DNA of 64,000 nt from Azospirillum formosense (GCF_040500525.1 NZ_CP159402.1:310001-374000); one strand, 5' to 3'; shown: positions 1 through 9,756, counted from the first letter of the stretch. Numbers and translations are program-made. The notes: generated from the letters alone by a model not told the origin.

Positions 1-11
1 AGAGGCGGTGC

Positions 12-1580
12 TCAGGCGGCCAGCTTCTCGCGGATCAGCGCCTTGGTCTCGTCCAGGCCGTAGAGCTGGATGAAGGAGCCCATGCGCGGGCCGGTGGTCT
101 GGCCGAGCAGCACCTCGTAAAGCGCCTGGAACCATGCGCGCAGCTCGGTGAAGCCATGCTCCTTGCCGACCGCGAAGACCTCATTCTGTATGACGTCGCC
201 CGCCGCGTCGGCGGGGATGGCGTCCAGACGCGTCAGCAGATCCTCCAGCGCGGCGCGCTCGGCGTCGGTGGGGGCGCGGAAGCGCTTCGTCGGCTTCACT
301 TGGTCCTGGTAGTAGCGGACTGCGTAGCCGACCAGCTTGTCCAGGAAGGGGCTGTTCTCCGGCGTCGCCTCGGGCGCGTAGCGGCTGATGAAGCCCCACA
401 TCACGTCCTTGGTCTCGGCGTTCGCCGCGCCGGCGAGGTTCAGCAGCAGGTTGAAGGACACGTCCGAGCGCACCGCCGGAGCCGTGCCGTTGTGGATGTG
501 CCAGGCCGGGTTCTCAAGCGCCTTGGCCGGCTCCTCCACCGGCAGCTTGGCGACGAAGGCGAGATACTCGTCCACCGCCCGCGGGATCACGTCGAAATAG
601 AGGCGCTTGGCCGACTTCGGCTTCTGGAACATGTAGAGGGCGAGGCTTTCCGGCGGGGCGTAGGCCAGCCACTCCTCCATGGTCAGGCCGTTGCCCTTGG
701 ACTTGGAGATCTTCTGCCCCTTGTCGTCGAGAAACAGCTCGTAGTTGAAGCCCTGCGGCGGGGTGCCGCCGAGGATGTTGACGATCTTTCCGGCCAGTTC
801 GGCCGACGGGATCAGGTCCTTGCCGTACATCTCGTAATCGACGCCCAGCGCGTACCAGCGCATGCCCCAGTCGGGCTTCCACTGGAGCTTGACGTGACCG
901 CCGGTGACCGGGACCTCGACCTTCTTGCCGTCCTCGTCCTGGAAGACGATGGTGCCGGCGTCCACGTCGCGCTCCAGCACCGGGACCTGCAGCACGCGGC
1001 CGGTGGAGGGGGAGACGGGCAGGAACGGGCTGTAGGTCTGCTGGCGCTCCTCGCCCAGAGTCGGCAGCATGACGGCCATGATCTCGTCATAGCGCCGCAG
1101 CACGCCGAGCAGCGCCTCGTCGAAGCGGCCCGACTTGTACCAGTCGGTGGAGGACTGGAACTCGTACTCGAAGCCGAAGCTGTCGAGGAAGGCGCGCAGC
1201 CGCGCGTTGTTGTGCGCACCGAAGCTGTCGTGCGTGCCGAACGGGTCGGGGACCTGGGTCAGCGGCTTGCCGAGGTTGGCGGCGACCAGCTCCTTGTTCG
1301 GGATGTTGTCCGGAACCTTGCGCAGCCCGTCCATGTCGTCGGAGAAGCAGAAGAGCTTCGTCGGGATGTCGCTCATCCGCTGGAAGGCCTGACGGACCAT
1401 GGTGGTGCGCGCCACCTCGCCGAAGGTGCCGATGTGCGGCAGGCCCGACGGACCGTAGCCGGTCTCGAACAGGACGTAGCCTTTGGCCGGCGGCTCTTTC
1501 GCGAAGCGCGCGACCAGTTTGCGCGCCTCCTCGAACGGCCACGCCTTCGCCTGCAACGCCAATTCCCGCTCGCCGGTCAT
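12..1580 (-). CDS. lysK: Lysyl-tRNA synthetase, class I
   Basis: This 522-residue enzyme charges tRNA-Lys with lysine in the cytoplasm. It is the class I (Rossmann-fold) LysRS found in archaea and most alphaproteobacteria, not the class II LysS of E. coli. The HIGH-type motif reads PSGLPHIG at about residues 44-51, and the KMSKS-type loop reads KISKSKG near residue 289. The length is normal for the family. The gene reads leftward and ends 11 bases from the window edge. Nothing unusual is seen, and identification is secure from the two signature motifs. Confidence 0.96.
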   Translation of the reverse strand: MTGERELALQAKAWPFEEARKLVARFAKEPPAKGYVLFETGYGPSGLPHIGTFGEVARTTMVRQAFQRMSDIPTKLFCFSDDMDGLRKVPDNIPNKELVAANLGKPLTQVPDPFGTHDSFGAHNNARLRAFLDSFGFEYEFQSSTDWYKSGRFDEALLGVLRRYDEIMAVMLPTLGEERQQTYSPFLPVSPSTGRVLQVPVLERDVDAGTIVFQDEDGKKVEVPVTGGHVKLQWKPDWGMRWYALGVDYEMYGKDLIPSAELAGKIVNILGGTPPQGFNYELFLDDKGQKISKSKGNGLTMEEWLAYAPPESLALYMFQKPKSAKRLYFDVIPRAVDEYLAFVAKLPVEEPAKALENPAWHIHNGTAPAVRSDVSFNLLLNLAGAANAETKDVMWGFISRYAPEATPENSPFLDKLVGYAVRYYQDQVKPTKRFRAPTDAERAALEDLLTRLDAIPADAAGDVIQNEVFAVGKEHGFTELRAWFQALYEVLLGQTTGPRMGSFIQLYGLDETKALIREKLAA

Positions 1581-1721
1581 GGTAGAGCCCCTTCAAAACT
1601 CGACGGAAGTGTAGAAAGGCAGCGACCCTAGGGCGCAGCGCGCCGTCCGTCAACGGGCGCCGCTTGTCCGTTTCACGGTTCGGGCGCATGTCTGGATGTG
1701 GATCACCCGCCGAGGACCCGC

Positions 1722-2045
1722 ATGAGCTGGCTGTTTCTGTCCGTCGCCATCGCCTTCGAGATCGTGGGCACCGTCGCCATGAAGATGTCCGACGGCATGA
1801 CCCGCCTGTGGCCCAGCCTGGCGGTGGTCGCCTGCTATCTGGTGGCCTTCGCGATGCTGGCCCAGGCGCTGCGCGAGATCGAGGTGGGCGTGGCCTACGC
1901 CATCTGGTCTGCGGTGGGCACCGCGGCCATCGCGGCGATCGGCGTGTGGGTGTTCGGCGAGTCGCTGAACTTCCTCAAGCTGGCCGGGATTCTGCTGATC
2001 GTGGCGGGGGTGGTGAGTTTGCGGATGTCGGGGGGCGGGGCGTAG
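1722..2045 (+). CDS. SMR-family small multidrug/quaternary ammonium exporter
   Basis: This 107-residue, four-helix membrane protein of the small multidrug resistance family probably works as a dimer in the inner membrane, exchanging protons for cationic compounds. It opens with the family's first helix, including the membrane Glu in IAFEIVGTVAMK. The later segment VGVAYAIWSAVGTAAIA is the typical signature, as is the fourth helix AGILLIVAGVVSL. I start at the ATG at 1722 because it aligns with the usual family N-terminus; an in-frame GTG at 1698 would add eight non-conserved residues. Whether it is EmrE-like or a SugE/Gdx-like guanidinium exporter cannot be decided by eye. Confidence 0.9.
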   Translation: MSWLFLSVAIAFEIVGTVAMKMSDGMTRLWPSLAVVACYLVAFAMLAQALREIEVGVAYAIWSAVGTAAIAAIGVWVFGESLNFLKLAGILLIVAGVVSLRMSGGGA

Positions 2046-2076
2046 TCGTTTTTAAGAAAAGGTGATGGCTTGCATA

Positions 2077-2137
2077 GCATTGCCCCCTCCCCGGCCCTCC
2101 CCCGCTTCGCAGGGGAGGGCCGGGGAGGGGGCAATGC
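2077..2137. repeat. Perfect 26-bp inverted repeat with 9-base loop
   Basis: Bases 2077-2102 are the exact reverse complement of 2112-2137, separated by CGCTTCGCA. The arms are rich in CCCTCCCC/GGGGAGGG. The element lies between two convergent genes (SMR exporter and mtgA). It may end transcription from both sides, but there is no long T run, and the length and perfect symmetry look more like an interspersed palindromic element than a simple terminator. Confidence 0.85.
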
Positions 2138-2172
2138 AGGCGCCAATGTACCCTTCAAAGAAAAGGAGCATT

Positions 2173-2859
2173 CTACTTCGCGCAATCGGCCAGCCCGTCG
2201 CGCTCGACCACCGCCATGCGCCGCTCGATGACCCCGGCGCGCCGCGCCACATAGGCGCCGGGCGGGTTCGGCGACCAGTTGCGGGGGTTGGGCAGGACGA
2301 CGGCCAGCAGGGCGGCCTCGCGGCGGGTCAGGGCCGAGGCCGGCTTCTTGAAATGGTGGCGTGCGGCGGCCTCGGCGCCGTAGACGCCGTCGTCCCACTC
2401 CACGATGTTCAGATAGACCTCCAGGATGCGGCTCTTCGGCCACAGCGTCTCGATCAGCAGGGTGAACCACGCCTCGATGCCCTTGCGGGTCCAGCTGCGG
2501 TCCGGCCAGAGGAAGGCGTTCTTGGCGGTCTGCTGGCTGATGGTGCTGCCGCCGCGCAGGCGCCGGCCCTCCTCGTTGTCCTCGAAGGCGCCCTCGATGG
2601 CCGCCCAGTCGAAGCCGCCATGGCCGCAGAACAGTGTGTCCTCCGACGCGATGACGGCGCGGGCGAGGTGGGGAGACATCTGCGACAGGGGCACCCAGTC
2701 GTGCGCCAGTCCGGACCCGCCGGCGGCGCGGATCAGCATCAGCGGCGTGGCCGGCACCGGAACCACGCGGTAGAGCGCCGCCCAGCCGACGCTGAAGGCC
2801 ACCAGGGCGACGGCCAGGGCCATCAAAAGTCTCAGCAGACGCCGGACCGGAAACCGCAT
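2173..2859 (-). CDS. mtgA: Monofunctional peptidoglycan glycosyltransferase MtgA
   Basis: This 228-residue GT51 enzyme polymerises lipid II into glycan strands at the outer face of the inner membrane. One N-terminal membrane helix (about residues 8-30) is followed by a single glycosyltransferase domain. Motif 1 is the variant [15 protein letters not shown], motif 2 is [12 protein letters not shown], then comes the RKGIEAW region and the [12 protein letters not shown] motif. There is no transpeptidase domain, which separates it from the class A PBP at 46,775. The length is typical of MtgA. The start is the first ATG before the membrane helix. Confidence 0.95.
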   Translation of the reverse strand: MRFPVRRLLRLLMALAVALVAFSVGWAALYRVVPVPATPLMLIRAAGGSGLAHDWVPLSQMSPHLARAVIASEDTLFCGHGGFDWAAIEGAFEDNEEGRRLRGGSTISQQTAKNAFLWPDRSWTRKGIEAWFTLLIETLWPKSRILEVYLNIVEWDDGVYGAEAAARHHFKKPASALTRREAALLAVVLPNPRNWSPNPPGAYVARRAGVIERRMAVVERDGLADCAK

Positions 2860-2977
2860 GCGCTCGACCTCTCCTCTGCGACGCTCAAGGACGGGGGAGC
2901 ACTTTCGAGGGGGCGGGCGGATCGGTCAACACGGGTTTGCTCGCATTGCGGCGGCGGGGACCACTATACTGCGCGCC

Positions 2978-5746
2978 ATGGATCTGACCTCGGCGCCTTC
3001 CCTCCCGTCCTTCAGTCTCGATGACGCGCCGGCCCTGGTCGCCGGCGCGCGGCGCGTGGTCCTTCTGACCGGCGACGGCGAGGTGGAGGAGTTGCCGCCC
3101 GCCGCCGCGGCGAGGCGGGCGCGCCGCCAGCCTCCGCTCGTCTGCCACGCGCGGGCCATGGCGCGGCGGCTGGGGACGGAGCCCTTCGCCGCCTTCGACC
3201 TGCTGGAGCTGTTCGCCTTCGTGCTGCCCGCCCGCTTCTGCGTGCCGACCCCGCGTGGGCTGGCCGAGGCGCTGGACCTGCCGATCCCCGACGGGCTGGA
3301 GGACGACGCGCTGGCCCTGCACCGGGCGGTGCGCAAGCTGCTTGGCCTGCTGGGCACGCCGGGGCGGGAGGAGGCGTCCGACCCGGTGGCCTTCGCCTGG
3401 GAGATGGGGCGCGCCGGCTGGCTGTGGGCGCCCGCCGTTCTGGCCGCGCTCGGCAAGCCGGACGGGCCGGAGAAGGGCGCCGGCCGCGCCGGCCTGCGCG
3501 TCTGGACCCGCATCAAGGAATGGCAGGACGGCCCGCCCGAGCCGCCGCCCGCCCACCACCCGGTGGAGCCGGACGAGGCGCGCCGCCGGCTGTCGGTGAT
3601 GCTGTCGGCCAGCGTGCCCGGCAAGGTCGCCGAGCCGCGCCCGCAGCAGGCCGACTACGCCAGCGCGGTGTCCGCCGCCTTCGCCCCGCGCCCCGCGCCC
3701 GACACGCCGAACGTCGTTCTGGCGGAGGCGGGAACGGGCGTCGGCAAGACGCTGGGCTATCTGGCGCCGGCCACGGTGTGGGCGGAGAAGAACGGCGGCA
3801 CGGTGTGGATCTCCACCTACACCCGCAACCTCCAGCACCAGATCGACGCGGAGCTGGACCGCCTCTACCCCGAGCCGGCGACCAAGGCGCGCAAGGTCGT
3901 GCTGCGCAAGGGCCGGGAAAACTACCTGTGCCTGCTGAACCTGGAGGAGGCCGTCCGTGGCATGCCGATGCAGCCGCACCACGCCATCGGGGTCGGGCTG
4001 ATGGCGCGCTGGGCGGCGGCGACGCGCGACGGCGACCTGACCGGCGGCGATTTCCCCGGCTGGCTGGTCGACATCGCCGGGCGCGGGCGGACGCTGGGCC
4101 TCGCCGACCGGCGGGGCGAGTGCATCTACTCCGCCTGCGACCATTACGCCCGCTGCTACATCGAGAAGAGCGTGCGCCGCGCCCGCAAGGCCGACGTGGT
4201 GATCGCCAACCACGCGCTGGTCATGGTGCAGGCGGCGCTCGGCGGCGGCGAGGAGCCGACGCTGCCCACCCGCTACGTCTTCGACGAGGGGCACCATGTC
4301 TTCGACGCGGCGGACAGCGCCTTCGCCGGGCATCTGACCGGGCGCGAGACGCAGGAGCTGCGGCGCTGGCTGCTGGGGGCGGAGGAGACCGGGCGCAGCC
4401 GCGCCCGCGGGCTGAAGCGACGCATCGAGGATCTGGTCGCCAGCGACGAGACGGCGCAGGAGCTGATGGACGCGGTGATGCTGGGCGCCCGCGTCCTGCC
4501 GGCGGAGGGCTGGGCGGCGCGGCTGTCCGCCGACAACCCGCAGGGACCGACCGAGGCCTTCCTGCTCGCCGCGCGGCGGCAGGTCTATTCGCGGACGGCG
4601 GGGCAGGGCGGCCCCTACAGCCTGGAGGCCGACAAGGCCTATCCGGTGGACGGACTGCTCGACGCCGCGGCGGCGCTGGAGGCGGCGCTGGTCCGGTTGG
4701 CGGAACCGCTGGCCGGGCTGGCCAAGCGGCTGGCGGCAAGGCTGGAGGACGAGACCGCGGAACTGGACAGCGACCAGCGCCGCCGCATCGACGCCATGGC
4801 GCGCAGCCTGACCCGGCGCGGCGTGCTGACGGTCGAGGCGTGGCGGGCCATGCTGAAGACCCTGCCGGTGGAAACGCCGGCGCAGTTCGTGGACTGGTTC
4901 GCGGTGGAGCGCATCGACGGGCGCGACGTGGACGTCGGGCTCTACCGCCACTGGATCGACCCGACCGTGCCCTTCGCCGAGGCGCTGGCCGGGCCGGCGC
5001 ACGGCATGGTGGTCACCTCCGCCACGCTGACCGACGGCACCGGCGACACCGCCATGGACTGGCAGGCGGCCGAGGACCGCTGCGGCGCCAGCCACCTGCC
5101 GAAGCCGGCGCTGCGCGCCCAGGTGCCGTCGCCCTTCGACTATCCCAACCGCACGCGGGTGATGGTCGTCACCGACGTGCGCAAGGACGATCTGGGGCAG
5201 GTGGCGTCGGCCTACCGCACGCTGTTCCAGGCGGCGGGCGGCGGGGGGCTCGGGCTGTTCACCGCGATCAGCCGCTTGCGCGCCGTCTACGACCGCATCG
5301 TCGAGCCGCTGGACGCCACCGGCGTCCCGCTCTACGCCCAGCATGTCGACCCGCTGGACGTGGCGACCCTGATCGACATCTTCCGGGGGGAGGAGCACGC
5401 CTGCCTGCTCGGCACCGACGCGGTGCGCGACGGGGTGGACGTGCCGGGCCGCAGCTTGCGGCTGATCGTGTTCGACCGCGTGCCCTGGCCGCGCCCCGAC
5501 ATCCTGCACCGCGCCCGGCGCGACGCCTTCGGGCGGCGGCGCTACGAGGACATGATCGCGCGGCTGCGGCTGAAGCAGGCCTTCGGCCGGCTGGTGCGGC
5601 GGGCCGACGACACCGGGGTGTTCGTTCTGCTCGACCCGATGATGCCGAGCCGCCTGTTCGGCGCCTTCCCCGAGGGGGTGGAGGTCCGCCGCGTCGGCAT
5701 CAAGGAGGCGGTCGAGGCGACGGCGGAGTTCCTGCGGGGCTGGTGA
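2978..5746 (+). CDS. DinG/XPD-like ATP-dependent DNA helicase with Fe-S cluster motif
   Basis: This 922-residue superfamily 2 helicase of the DinG/YoaA group probably unwinds 5'-tailed DNA, forks or R-loops during repair. Walker A reads AGTGVGKT at about residues 250-257, and the DEAH-type box reads DEGH at about 436. Four cysteines at about 318, 382, 387 and 393 lie between them in the arrangement that holds a 4Fe-4S cluster in DinG and XPD. The C-terminal motif VI region reads QAFGRLVRR. An N-terminal stretch of about 200 residues has no recognised domain. I start at the ATG at 2978; the frame stays open upstream to 2858, but that stretch overlaps the mtgA start and looks non-coding. Confidence 0.9.
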   Translation: MDLTSAPSLPSFSLDDAPALVAGARRVVLLTGDGEVEELPPAAAARRARRQPPLVCHARAMARRLGTEPFAAFDLLELFAFVLPARFCVPTPRGLAEALDLPIPDGLEDDALALHRAVRKLLGLLGTPGREEASDPVAFAWEMGRAGWLWAPAVLAALGKPDGPEKGAGRAGLRVWTRIKEWQDGPPEPPPAHHPVEPDEARRRLSVMLSASVPGKVAEPRPQQADYASAVSAAFAPRPAPDTPNVVLAEAGTGVGKTLGYLAPATVWAEKNGGTVWISTYTRNLQHQIDAELDRLYPEPATKARKVVLRKGRENYLCLLNLEEAVRGMPMQPHHAIGVGLMARWAAATRDGDLTGGDFPGWLVDIAGRGRTLGLADRRGECIYSACDHYARCYIEKSVRRARKADVVIANHALVMVQAALGGGEEPTLPTRYVFDEGHHVFDAADSAFAGHLTGRETQELRRWLLGAEETGRSRARGLKRRIEDLVASDETAQELMDAVMLGARVLPAEGWAARLSADNPQGPTEAFLLAARRQVYSRTAGQGGPYSLEADKAYPVDGLLDAAAALEAALVRLAEPLAGLAKRLAARLEDETAELDSDQRRRIDAMARSLTRRGVLTVEAWRAMLKTLPVETPAQFVDWFAVERIDGRDVDVGLYRHWIDPTVPFAEALAGPAHGMVVTSATLTDGTGDTAMDWQAAEDRCGASHLPKPALRAQVPSPFDYPNRTRVMVVTDVRKDDLGQVASAYRTLFQAAGGGGLGLFTAISRLRAVYDRIVEPLDATGVPLYAQHVDPLDVATLIDIFRGEEHACLLGTDAVRDGVDVPGRSLRLIVFDRVPWPRPDILHRARRDAFGRRRYEDMIARLRLKQAFGRLVRRADDTGVFVLLDPMMPSRLFGAFPEGVEVRRVGIKEAVEATAEFLRGW

Positions 5747-5759
5747 GACCCCGCAGGAA
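5729..5759. terminator. Hairpin overlapping the helicase stop codon
   Basis: An 11-bp perfect stem (5729-5739 with 5749-5759, core CCTGCGGGG/CCCCGCAGG) encloses the TGA at 5744-5746 and lies between convergent genes. There is no T run, so it may be a weak bidirectional terminator or an mRNA-end stabilising hairpin. Confidence 0.55.
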
Positions 5760-5771
5760 TCGGGAAGCCGT

Positions 5772-7450
5772 TCAGGCGGCGCGGATCGCCGCCAGGAAGC
5801 TCTCCACGTCGCGGCGCAGGTTCTCCGCCTGCGACGCCAGCCCGCCGGCGGCGCCCAGCACCTGATGGGCGGCGGCCCCGGTGGTGCCGGCGGCTTCGGT
5901 CACCTGGGCGATGTTCCTGGAGACCTCGCGCGTGCCGATCGCCGCCTGCTGGACGTTGCGCGAGATCTCGTTGGTCGCGGCGGACTGCTCCTCGATCGCG
6001 GCGGCGATGGAGGTGGAAATCTCGTTGATCGCCGCGATGGTGCGGCCGATCCCTTCGATGGCGCCGACTGAGCCGGCGGTGGCCTCCTGGATCGCCTGGA
6101 TCTGGGCGGCGATCTCGTCCGTCGCGCGGGCGGTCTGGTTGGCGAGCTGCTTCACCTCCGACGCGACGACGGCGAAGCCCTTGCCGGCCTCGCCGGCGCG
6201 GGCCGCCTCGATGGTGGCGTTCAGCGCCAGCAGGTTCGTCTGGCCGGCGATGTTGGTGATGAGCTGCACCACGGCGCCGATGCGTGCGCGGCGTCGGCCA
6301 GCCCGCGCACGGAGTCGGTGGTGCGCCCGGCCTCCTGCACCGCCTGTCCGGCGATGCCGGTGGAGCGGGTGACCTGCGACCCGATCTCCCCGATGGAGCT
6401 GGACATCTCCTCCGCGGCGCTGGCGACCGTCTGCACGTTGGCGCTGGTCTGCTCCGCCGCGGCGGCGGCGTTGGCCGCCTGGTCGTTGGTCTGGCGGGCG
6501 GTGGCCGCCATGCTCTGGGCGGTGGTGTCCAGCTCGGTCGCGGCGGCGGCGACGTTGCGCAGCGCGTCGGCGACCTGATCCTCGAAGGAGGCGATCAGCC
6601 GCTCGACCGCCTCGGTCCGCCGCAGCTTGGCGGCCTGCTCGGCGGCCTGCTCGGCGGCCAGCCGGTCGGCCTCGATCAGCCCGTCCTTGAAGACCTGGAC
6701 CGCGGTGGCCATGGCGCCGATCTCGTCGCCGCGGCTGGCGAAGGGAATCGCCGTCGTCTTGTCGCCGCCGGCCAGCCGGCGCATCGCCTCGGTCATCGCG
6801 CCGATCGGCGAGGAGACGCCGCGGATCATCATCACCGCGCCGCCCAGGCAGACGGCGATGCCGATGACCAGCGCGACGATCAGCATCGAGCTGGACTGGG
6901 CATAGACCACGTCGGCGTCGTCGCTCGCCTTGGCGGCCCCGCGGTTGTTGTGGTCGATCAGGGCGTCGAGCGTCCGCACGACCTCCTGGAAGGCCTTGTC
7001 GGCCGCGTCGCGGAACAGGGCGTTGGCCGCGGCGTTCTCGCTGCGGCGCGACAGGGCGACGATCTGGCGGTGCAGGGTGAGATAGTGCGCCCATTGCTGC
7101 TCGAACTGGGCGAACAGCCCGCGCCCCTCGGCGGTGCGCAGCGTCGCCTCGTAGGTCCGGCGGGCGTTGGCGATGCTGGCCTCCAGATCGTCCATCCGCT
7201 TTTCCGCCGAGGTCATTTCCGCCTCGGTGGCGCTGAGGATGTGGGCGCTCTGCAGGATGCGGAAGTTCGACACGGCGTCATTCACGGTGTTGACCTGAAC
7301 GACCCGCGGCATCCAGAAGCTGGCGATTTCCGTCGAGCTGTCGTTGACCACCGAAAGACGGTTGATTCCCAAGGCGCCGATGCCGGCGAGAAGCATGGAT
7401 AGAAACGCAAAAACGGCAAAAGTCTTTGTTCTGACGCTGATGTCATTCAT
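5772..7450 (-). pseudogene. Methyl-accepting chemotaxis protein gene with a 1-base frameshift
   Basis: The gene reads as two overlapping frames. The N-terminal frame (from the ATG at 7450) gives a membrane helix at about residues 9-30, a four-helix-bundle ligand domain, a second helix at about 190-210, a HAMP domain and the start of the signalling domain. It shifts after GLADAAH near residue 388. The other frame then continues with [31 protein letters not shown] and the rest of the MA domain to 5772. One base is missing near 6284/6285: restoring it gives AAQRIG, as in the paralogue at 9846-11,537. The repaired protein would have 559 residues. It is either a recent loss-of-function mutation or a base-calling error. 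Confidence 0.88.
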
Positions 7451-8024
7451 GGTGTTTTGCTTTTTTGTGTTGTCTTGGCGGTCGGTTTCCTCGAGCGCTC
7501 ACCAAAGGAGGATTTTTTATTTTTGTTTGTCTTCGTTGATAGTGAACAATTGCGCAATGAACCGGTTGCGGCAAAATCGTTCATTGTGTGTCAGCGAGGC
7601 GATGCCTCGCATGGTCCGCCCACCGGCCGCACGGGCGCGGATGGGCAATGCAAAAGCTCACATGTTCTGCGATAAGTTGAAGAATCGGGTGGCGGCCGAG
7701 AGGCGGCCATGCGGAGAGATTCGCAGGACGCTTCCGAGGACGTCGGCCCGGAAGAAACTGGCGTCCAACTGTCGCCGCCGCCGCCGTGCTCCCGCGGTCG
7801 GTGAAGGAGACTTCGCCATTCCACCGGTGCGGAGCTGGACGCCCTTCGGGAATGCACGGTTTCTAGTGTGGCGTGCCGACGCTCACCGGCGGCCCCGCAG
7901 AATCCGCACCAAAGGCAACATAAAGGGAGCGCACACCGAGAATGGCCATGTCGTATCCATACATAAAAGTGCTGCGCACCGCGTATCCGAGCGTTTTTTA
8001 CATGATAATACGTGCCGTCACAAC
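7451..8024. other. Intergenic region between divergent chemoreceptor and XRE gene
   Basis: I see no convincing gene in these 574 bases. The left 120 bases are AT-rich and should hold the promoter and leader of the chemoreceptor gene, with several T runs between 7463 and 7525. The right end holds the presumed promoter and operators of the XRE gene. The frame upstream of 8025 stays open but is rich in Arg and lacks domain-like sequence. Confidence 0.6.
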
Positions 8025-8038
8025 ATGATAAAACGTGC
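8000..8038 (+). promoter_or_regulatory. Two direct repeats, candidate operators of the XRE repressor
   Basis: ACATGATAATACGTGC (8000-8015) and ACATGATAAAACGTGC (8023-8038) match at 15 of 16 bases and start 23 bases apart, about two helical turns. The first contains a possible -10 box, GATAAT (8005-8010); the second covers the ATG at 8025. Repeated sites at the start of a repressor gene suggest autoregulation. The assignment to this protein is inferred from position only. Confidence 0.6.
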
Positions 8039-8672
8039 AACCAACGACCGGCCTCGTCCCGAGCGGGGCGCCGTGGGAAGCAAGTTCACCCTGGAAACGC
8101 AGGCTCTCACCCCAGGCCGGGGAGAGACCGGCCTGGTGCAACTCGGGGATCGGCTCAAAACCGTGCGCGAATTTCTCGGCGAGACACAAAAAACGATGTC
8201 GCGCCGGTTCCGCCTCGGCGAGAACACGTGGCAGTCCTACGAGTTGAACGGCAAGCTTCCCAAGGGAGAGACCCTGTCGGAACTGGCGGCCCTGGGCATC
8301 GATATGAACTGGCTGCTGACCGGCCGGGGCGGCATGCGGAAGGCGGCCGGTGGGCCAGAGTCGGGCGAGGGTGCCCTTCCGCTCCCGCCGCGGGAGGCCG
8401 CCACCCCCCGATCGGCCCTCGACCTCGCGCTGTTGAGCGAGGCGGTCGCTCTCGTCGAGCAGGGGCTGGCCGTCCGGGGCCGCCGGCTGTCGCCCCGCGC
8501 CAAGGGCCATCTGGTGGCGGCCTTGTACGGGCTGGCGGCGGAGGGTGGGGGCGGCTCCCGTCCGTCCGGCGTCAGCCCGGCCGCCGCGGCTCATCTGCTC
8601 TGGCTCGCCTTGCAGATGGACGATGGGGCGCACCAGGCGGTGAGCGGCGACGGGACGCCAGAGCCGCCGTGA
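8025..8672 (+). CDS. XRE-family, phage-repressor-like HTH protein
   Basis: This 215-residue (or 199-residue) DNA-binding protein has its HTH in the segment starting VQLGDRLKTVREFLG. The recognition region is MSRRFRLGENTWQSYE, and the block ends in the phrase MNWLLTGRGGM, which is typical of CI-like phage repressors. The C-terminal half is Ala/Gly/Pro-rich with two predicted helical segments and has no S24 peptidase motif, so it is not the self-cleaving kind. The start is uncertain: the ATG at 8025 lies inside a candidate operator, and the GTG at 8073 would leave both repeats upstream of the gene. It ends seven bases from the convergent metA stop. Confidence 0.75.
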   Translation: MIKRATNDRPRPERGAVGSKFTLETQALTPGRGETGLVQLGDRLKTVREFLGETQKTMSRRFRLGENTWQSYELNGKLPKGETLSELAALGIDMNWLLTGRGGMRKAAGGPESGEGALPLPPREAATPRSALDLALLSEAVALVEQGLAVRGRRLSPRAKGHLVAALYGLAAEGGGGSRPSGVSPAAAAHLLWLALQMDDGAHQAVSGDGTPEPP

Positions 8673-8679
8673 CGACGGC

Positions 8680-9603
8680 CTATCCGGCTGTGCCGATGCG
8701 CGAGAGGTCGAAGGGCGTGGTCTGGTAGATCTGGTTGATCCAGTTGGCGAACAGCAGATGGGCGTGGCTCCGCCACCGGTTCTCGGGCGGGCGGCTCGGA
8801 TCGTCGTCGGGGAAATAGCCCTGCGGAACCGGCGTGGCCGGGTCCTTGGCGACGTCCCGCACATACTCGTTGCGCAGCGTGTCCGTGTCGTACTCGATGT
8901 GGTTGAACATGTGCAGCGACCGGTGGGCGGCGTCCTCCAGCAGGCAGGGGCCGGTCTCCGGGGAGTCCAGGAGCACGCGCAGGCCGCTATCGGGAGGGAG
9001 GTCCTCCTCGCGCACCTCGGTCCAGCGCGAGACCGGGATGGGCACGCCGTCGGACAGGCCGCACAGGTAGGGCGAGGCGGGGGCGCGGTTGCGGTGCCGG
9101 TACACGCCGGACGCCTTGCGCGGCAGAAGATGCTTCGGCACGCCGTGGAAATGATGGACGGCGGCCTGCGCCGCCCAGCAGATGTTCAGGCAGGCATGGA
9201 CATGGCTCTGCGTCCAGTCGAAGACCGAACACAGCTCGTCCCAGTAGGACACCTCCTCGAAGGGCATCGTCTCGACCGGGGCGCCGGTGATGATGAAGCC
9301 GTCGAACGTCTCGCGGCGCGCGTCCTCCCACGACCGGTAGAAGGCGCTCATATGGTCCGCCGCGGTGTTGCGCGGCACATGGTTGGTGATCCGGATCAGC
9401 GACAGCTCGACCTGGAGCGGGGTGTTGCCCAGAAGGCGGGCGATCTGCGTCTCGGTCCGGATCTTGTCGGGCATCAGGTTGAGCAGGCCGAAGCGCAGGG
9501 GCCGGATGTCCTGCCGGATGGCGTCGGCCTCCTGCATGACCATGACGCCCTCGGTCTGGAGGGCGGTGAAGGCGGGAAGATCGTTGGGTATCCTGATGGG
9601 CAT
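8680..9603 (-). CDS. metA: Homoserine O-acetyltransferase, MetA family (acetyl-CoA type)
   Basis: This 307-residue enzyme activates the hydroxyl of homoserine at the start of methionine synthesis. The catalytic Cys142 lies in NICWAAQA, and the His-Ile-Glu motif is in FNHIEYD. Residue 111 in GAPVE is Glu. In this family Gly at that position gives succinyl-CoA use and Glu gives acetyl-CoA use, so I infer an acetyltransferase (MetAA) despite the common 'succinyltransferase' label. The ATG at 9603 fits the conserved N-terminus [11 protein letters not shown]. About 150 bases of structured leader separate it from a good sigma-70 promoter, suggesting control by an RNA element. Confidence 0.94.
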   Translation of the reverse strand: MPIRIPNDLPAFTALQTEGVMVMQEADAIRQDIRPLRFGLLNLMPDKIRTETQIARLLGNTPLQVELSLIRITNHVPRNTAADHMSAFYRSWEDARRETFDGFIITGAPVETMPFEEVSYWDELCSVFDWTQSHVHACLNICWAAQAAVHHFHGVPKHLLPRKASGVYRHRNRAPASPYLCGLSDGVPIPVSRWTEVREEDLPPDSGLRVLLDSPETGPCLLEDAAHRSLHMFNHIEYDTDTLRNEYVRDVAKDPATPVPQGYFPDDDPSRPPENRWRSHAHLLFANWINQIYQTTPFDLSRIGTAG

Positions 9604-9756
9604 GACTCGTCCGGCTCCGCTGTCGGTGCATCGGTCGGAACAGACGTCATGGCGAACCCCGTTTGTTTGCCGGTCCGGCCACATCCCCCTTCGGGACGCC
9701 ACCTTGCTCGGGAAAGCAGGTTGGCGTTGAGCGTCCGCTCAACTCTTGATGCGCGG
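9604..9756 (-). promoter_or_regulatory. Structured 5' leader of metA, candidate riboswitch or attenuator
   Basis: Read on the minus strand, the leader folds by eye into four successive hairpins. The first is GTTGAGCG/CGCTCAAC (9726-9743, perfect). The second is CGCCAACCTGC with GCAAGGTGGCG (9694-9725, one bulge on each side). The third is a TCCC/GGGA stem, and the fourth a GCCGG/CCGGC stem. Alphaproteobacterial metA genes are often controlled by S-adenosylmethionine riboswitches, but I cannot match this leader to SAM-II or another class by eye, so the class is left open. Confidence 0.55.

Noticed and set aside
156..1631. Long open frame on the plus strand opposite lysK
   Set aside because: In GC-rich DNA the strand opposite a real gene often stays open. 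The translation is mostly Arg, Gly, Val and Leu without domains, and lysK is certain.
2885..5509. 874-codon open frame opposite the helicase gene
   Set aside because: Shadow of a strongly coding gene; the composition is typical of an antisense frame (Arg, Gln, His, Pro-rich), with no motif.
7591..8040. 149-codon minus-strand frame upstream of the XRE gene
   Set aside because: Cys/His/Arg-rich translation without domain features, running through the candidate operator region.
9604..9756. Firm assignment of the metA leader to the SAM-II riboswitch
   Set aside because: SAM-II is the expected class upstream of alphaproteobacterial metA, but I cannot place its conserved pseudoknot core in this leader; left as unclassified.
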